Assembly: GCF_000372645.1 (NCBI RefSeq)
Contig: NZ_APMP01000015.1
Span: 23,945-87,944, forward strand
DNA: 64,000 nt
DNA from: Caulobacter vibrioides OR37
GTDB taxonomy: Bacteria > Pseudomonadota > Alphaproteobacteria > Caulobacterales > Caulobacteraceae
Reading direction: 5' to 3'
In this document: positions 61,345-64,000 of the stretch, in pieces
Layout of the letters: each line of letters starts with the position of its first letter
Position numbering within the stretch: position 1 is the first letter of the stretch
Notes under the pieces: model-generated
Seen by the model: the letters and a program-made list of their open reading frames with translations, nothing else
Databases searched by the model: none
Told to the model about the DNA's origin: nothing
Position numbers and translations under genes: made by a program

Positions 61345-61799
61345 CGACCCAGGTTCCGGCGCAGCAGCCACGCGCGGTGGCGGGCGCGATCGTAGGACCG
61401 GGGCGGCAGCCCGACCCCGACCCTGGCGCCGATGTGCCGCCAGTGATCCGGCGCCACGGCGGCGGCCGAGAGCCCGATCCGCTCGATCGCATCGATCGCG
61501 TCCAGCACCATCTGGACCCGCGACCAGCCGCTGAGGTTCAGCAGGACCTCGGCGCCCGGCGCGACGAAGGGATAGGTCGTGAACGGCTCGCCAGGACGAA
61601 CCGCGCGCAGCACGGCGATCCTGGACTCGACGGTTCCGTAGTCGCCCGCGCGCCACCGGACGAACCCGAAGATGGCGCCGGGCGCGAAGGCGACGACGCG
61701 TCGGCGGCGGTCGATGAACCGCTCCTCAGCGCTCCGGCCGAACCGGATCCAGCGCTCAATCTGGCCGTCGAGCCAAAGGAGTTCGACCTGGGCGTTCAT
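61341..61799 (-). CDS. DUF2840 protein
   Basis: 152 residues, the conserved partner next to traF in alphaproteobacterial trb-type ICEs. Seen: ELLWLDGQIERWIRFGRSAEERFIDRRRR, IFGFVRWRAGDYGTVESRIAVLRAV, and GEPFTTYPFVAPGAEVLLNLSGW. Function unknown. Overlaps both neighbours by 4 nt. Confidence 0.9.
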   Translation of the reverse strand: MNAQVELLWLDGQIERWIRFGRSAEERFIDRRRRVVAFAPGAIFGFVRWRAGDYGTVESRIAVLRAVRPGEPFTTYPFVAPGAEVLLNLSGWSRVQMVLDAIDAIERIGLSAAAVAPDHWRHIGARVGVGLPPRSYDRARHRAWLLRRNLGR

Positions 61800-62098
61800 G
61801 ATCCGCGCCGCGCGGTCGACGCCGACGGGGCGACGAAACGCTTCCCGGACTCTGCCTGGCGCTTGGCCGCGGGCACGATCTGAGCGTCCGGATCGGTCGT
61901 CGATCGACGGGCCGCGAGCTCGGACCAGGCGATCAGATCGTCCAGCGCATAGACGACCCGTCCGCCGATCTTCCGGTAGACAGGCCCGGTGCCGTAGGAC
62001 CGGTGCTTCTCCAAGGTTCGATCGGACAGGCCCAGAAACCGTGCGGCCTCGATCGTTTTAAGATGACGTTGGGGTGCAGACGGGGCGTCGCTGCTCAT
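61796..62098 (-). CDS. AlpA-type HTH protein (possible recombination directionality factor)
   Basis: 100 residues. The excisionase/AlpA-like HTH: LKTIEAARFLGLSDRTLEKHRSYGTGPVYRKIGGRVVYALDDLIAW (about residues 13-58), then a basic tail. In related symbiosis ICEs a protein at this position (RdfS-like) drives excision. Head of the tra transcript. Confidence 0.85.
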   Translation of the reverse strand: MSSDAPSAPQRHLKTIEAARFLGLSDRTLEKHRSYGTGPVYRKIGGRVVYALDDLIAWSELAARRSTTDPDAQIVPAAKRQAESGKRFVAPSASTARRGS

Positions 62099-62208
62099 GG
62101 CGTATCCTCGGCGACGCCCGGAGAAGGCCGGTGTCGTTCGGATAGGCTGGCGCGGCCCCTCGCCTGGGGTGGATGACGCAGACGGGGGGCGCCGTTTTCG
62201 TCACCCCC

Positions 62209-62946
62209 TCAGAGGCCGCCCCGCAGGAGCTTCAGATACCCGCCATCCATCAACTGCCGCCCGGCCTGAACCAGGCGAATGGTGGCTGCCCGCAGCGACG
62301 AGGTGCGCCACGGCTCCCGGGCGATCGAGGCTTCGCCGAAGATGGCGCCGGCGATGGCGCGATAGCTGTCGCCCGCAAGGTCGCCGTCCAGAGCCAGGAG
62401 ACTCTTGGCCAGTCGTTCGCGCTGCGCGGCGGTGACGTGAGAGGGCGGCGGCGCCAGTCCCGCCACCGCGCGGTTCAACCGATCGACAGCGCGTACTCGA
62501 AGGCCAAAATCCTGGTCGAACGCCAGCACGACGAGCAGCGGTTCGCTTGGTCTGACGCCGCGTCGATACTGCAGCTGCAGCCCCTCCGGCATCCGCACAT
62601 GAAGACCGTCCTCGGCCCGCCGCCCTGCGCCCGGAAGACGCCATGAGCGCGGTTCGGCCGCCGACATCTGAGCGTCCTGCTCGAACGGCACGACCAGTCC
62701 TGGAGCGGCCTCAGGCCGCCAGTAGATCTCGGCTTGCGGCGCAGGGACGTCAGGGTCGGCGCCGAACCGCAGCCCCCAGCATGGATCAATCCGTGCGGGA
62801 CGGCGCGAAACCCTGGCGAACTCGGCGCGGTACTCGACATTGCGCCTGAGGAATTCCCAGGCCAGGTCCGGCACACTAAGCCGCAGCCGCGCGCGCCAGC
62901 CGCCCGCGGCGCGATCCGGTCTCGAAGGATCGAGCGGCGCGGCCAT
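62209..62946 (-). CDS. FseA-like activator: DUF6499-type N-terminus and DUF2285 C-terminus in one frame
   Basis: 245 residues from the ATG at 62946. The N-terminal segment LAWEFLRRNVEYRAEFARV resembles the domain of FseA's first ORF. The C-terminal SLRAATIRLVQAGRQLMDGGYLKLL is the DUF2285 signature. In ICEMlSymR7A these two domains lie in separate frames joined by programmed frameshifting; here they are one uninterrupted ORF. It is expected to activate excision-factor expression. The next transfer gene, AlpA-like, is 110 nt downstream. Confidence 0.8.
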   Translation of the reverse strand: MAAPLDPSRPDRAAGGWRARLRLSVPDLAWEFLRRNVEYRAEFARVSRRPARIDPCWGLRFGADPDVPAPQAEIYWRPEAAPGLVVPFEQDAQMSAAEPRSWRLPGAGRRAEDGLHVRMPEGLQLQYRRGVRPSEPLLVVLAFDQDFGLRVRAVDRLNRAVAGLAPPPSHVTAAQRERLAKSLLALDGDLAGDSYRAIAGAIFGEASIAREPWRTSSLRAATIRLVQAGRQLMDGGYLKLLRGGL

Positions 62947-63106
62947 GCTTGCATGGCGCCAGAGACCTGACGCTACTGCGAAGCGCCACAGTACAATTCA
63001 AGGTTAAGTTGCCACACTTGCGCACGAGCACTGATTGTGGCCGCGTAGGTGACGCAGACTCGCTGCCTACTCCTCGGCGAGTTGGCGCGCGTTTATCAGC
63101 AGATCG
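62947..63106. promoter_or_regulatory. Upstream region of the FseA-like gene
   Basis: 160 nt, less GC-rich than its surroundings. Contains a GCCACA...TGTGGC inverted repeat (63011-63016, 63036-63041, 19-nt spacer). Likely holds the FseA promoter and a binding site for the neighbouring XRE regulator; no exact box assigned. Confidence 0.3.
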
Positions 63107-63442
63107 CTATTCTTCAGTGATCAGGGCTCTGACAGTTTTTAGAACCCGGAGCTGAACCTTCACCGGTGCCTTCGCGACAAGTAGGACGATTTCTGAGAGC
63201 GGGTCTTCGCGTCCCTCGCCGGCTGCGAAGTCTCCGACACCAAAGAAGTCCCGGACCTCCACGCCAAGCGCCTCCGCCAACTTCGACAGTGTGGAAAAAC
63301 TCGGAGCCGCTTTGCCGCGCTCAATGCGGCTCAAGGAGCCGACCTGCATTTCAACGATTTCAGCGAGCTGAGGCTGGGTAAGCCCTGCCTGCCGTCGGTG
63401 ATGACGAATGAGCCGACCAACTTGTACTTCCAAGACGGCCAT
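63107..63442 (-). CDS. XRE-family repressor
   Basis: 111 residues. Cro/C1-type HTH: VGRLIRHHRRQAGLTQPQLAEIVEMQVGSLSRIERGKAAPSFSTLSKLAEALG (about residues 9-60), followed by a short C-terminal part (ILLVAKAPVKVQLRVLKTVRALI). A QseM-like or phage-type repressor that may keep the ICE silent by acting on the FseA promoter. Inferred from position. Confidence 0.85.
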   Translation of the reverse strand: MAVLEVQVGRLIRHHRRQAGLTQPQLAEIVEMQVGSLSRIERGKAAPSFSTLSKLAEALGVEVRDFFGVGDFAAGEGREDPLSEIVLLVAKAPVKVQLRVLKTVRALITEE

Positions 63443-63595
63443 ACGCCCTGCGCGCCCACTTCAACGACGCGAACAGGATCACGGACCAATGCGAAGTCAC
63501 ACAGACCGGCAAACGCTCAGTTTCTTCATTTATAGTCTTTTCATGTTCAGTTGATCGTAGGATTCTGTGAGCAATCCCAGGTTGGAAGTTTCTCC

Positions 63596-64000
63596 GTGGA
63601 CGGCTCCGTTCCCCCAGCACCGACAGCAGCGGCCATCGCCGCGTCAGGCGACAACCTCTTTCGCCGCTACAACCGTTGGCTTCGAACGGCGGTCAGGAAG
63701 CAGTGGGGGAGCGACATGGCTGAGGACATCGTGGCCGAGACCTTCCTGCGGGTGGCGCCCTACGCAGCGGCCGGACAGCTGCGCAACACCAAGGCCCTGC
63801 TCCTCCAGGTCGCGCGCAATCTGGTGCTCGATCTGAAGAAGCGTGACCGGGTAAGCGGCCTTTCGCAGACGGTCGACGACAGCTTCTTCACGCGCATGGG
63901 AACACCAGCCGCGCAGGACGAAACACTTACCCTGAAGAAAATCGTGATGGACCTCCCGCCTGAGTTGCGCGAGGTTTTCGTTCTGAAGAATATCGAGGGG
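63596..64000 (+). CDS. ECF RNA polymerase sigma factor, partial (runs off right edge)
   Basis: Starts at a GTG at 63596 with GGAAG seven nt upstream; no in-frame ATG fits better. The visible 135 residues include a sigma region 2 (LFRRYNRWLRTAVRKQWGSDMAEDIVAETFLRVAPYA; TKALLLQVARNLVLDLKKRD) and the start of region 4 (LTLKKIVMDLPPELREVFVLKN). This resembles FecI-type sigma factors. Its regulator and targets would be downstream, outside the window. Divergent from the XRE gene over 150 nt. Confidence 0.85.
   Translation, partial: MDGSVPPAPTAAAIAASGDNLFRRYNRWLRTAVRKQWGSDMAEDIVAETFLRVAPYAAAGQLRNTKALLLQVARNLVLDLKKRDRVSGLSQTVDDSFFTRMGTPAAQDETLTLKKIVMDLPPELREVFVLKNIEG

Larger units (their letters stand above)
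21733..64000. mobile_element. dusA-integrated ICE with trb-type conjugation system (right end outside window)
   Basis: Bounded on the left by dusA and a tyrosine recombinase. It contains a full trbB-C-D-E-J-K-L-F-G-I set, traG, relaxase, traF, lytic transglycosylase, AlpA-like and FseA-like regulators, anti-restriction ardA, and a cargo region rich in SOS-repair and defence-type genes. No conjugative repA/parA pair is seen between AlpA and FseA. The right junction and any further cargo are not in the window, and the last genes (XRE, ECF sigma) are assigned to the element only by contiguity. Confidence 0.85.

Overview
The window looks like a chromosomal piece of a Caulobacter-like alphaproteobacterium. 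It is GC-rich, carries popZ next to valS and a TolC/RsaF-type exporter gene, and has alphaproteobacterial LexA boxes (GTTC-N7-GTTC). No rRNA and no CRISPR array were seen.

Positions 1 to about 21,780 are ordinary core genome: valS (5' part), popZ, an outer-membrane efflux gene, a degenerate isoaspartate-methyltransferase-like gene, a glycosyltransferase and amylo-glucosidase pair, two tandem tRNA-Asn genes, a glutathione transferase, a glyoxalase, an Atm1-type ABC exporter with a lipoprotein, a LOG-family gene, an acyl-CoA dehydrogenase pair split by a DUF559 cassette, a degenerate CobT-like gene, small secreted proteins, an aspartic protease and dusA.

From the 5' end of dusA (about 21,750) to the right edge the sequence reads as one integrative and conjugative element (ICE); its right end is outside the window. 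It opens with a tyrosine recombinase of the dusA-associated type. The cargo (23-44 kb) holds a LexA-boxed gene followed by an SRAP (HMCES/YedK) gene, a LexA-boxed imuA-imuB-dnaE2 mutasome operon, a GHKL-ATPase fused to a PD-(D/E)XK nuclease, three HEPN-motif proteins (one resembling abortive-infection AbiJ), an Mrr-like restriction endonuclease, ArdA anti-restriction, a CoiA-like nuclease and several unknown genes. The transfer backbone (44-62 kb, minus strand) is a P-type trb system: DUF2274, trbI, G, F, L, K, J, E, D, C, B, then copG, traG, relaxase, lytic transglycosylase, traF peptidase, DUF2840 and an AlpA-like gene. An FseA-like DUF6499-DUF2285 activator, an XRE repressor and the start of an ECF sigma gene follow.

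In outline, integrase plus AlpA/FseA control excision; relaxase, an oriT-like repeat region and TraG/Trb carry out transfer; ArdA protects the incoming DNA; the SOS cassette couples the element to DNA damage; and the HEPN/ATPase/nuclease genes look like defence cargo. One HEPN pair and a tiny membrane protein are inserted between trbB and copG, splitting a block that is normally contiguous.
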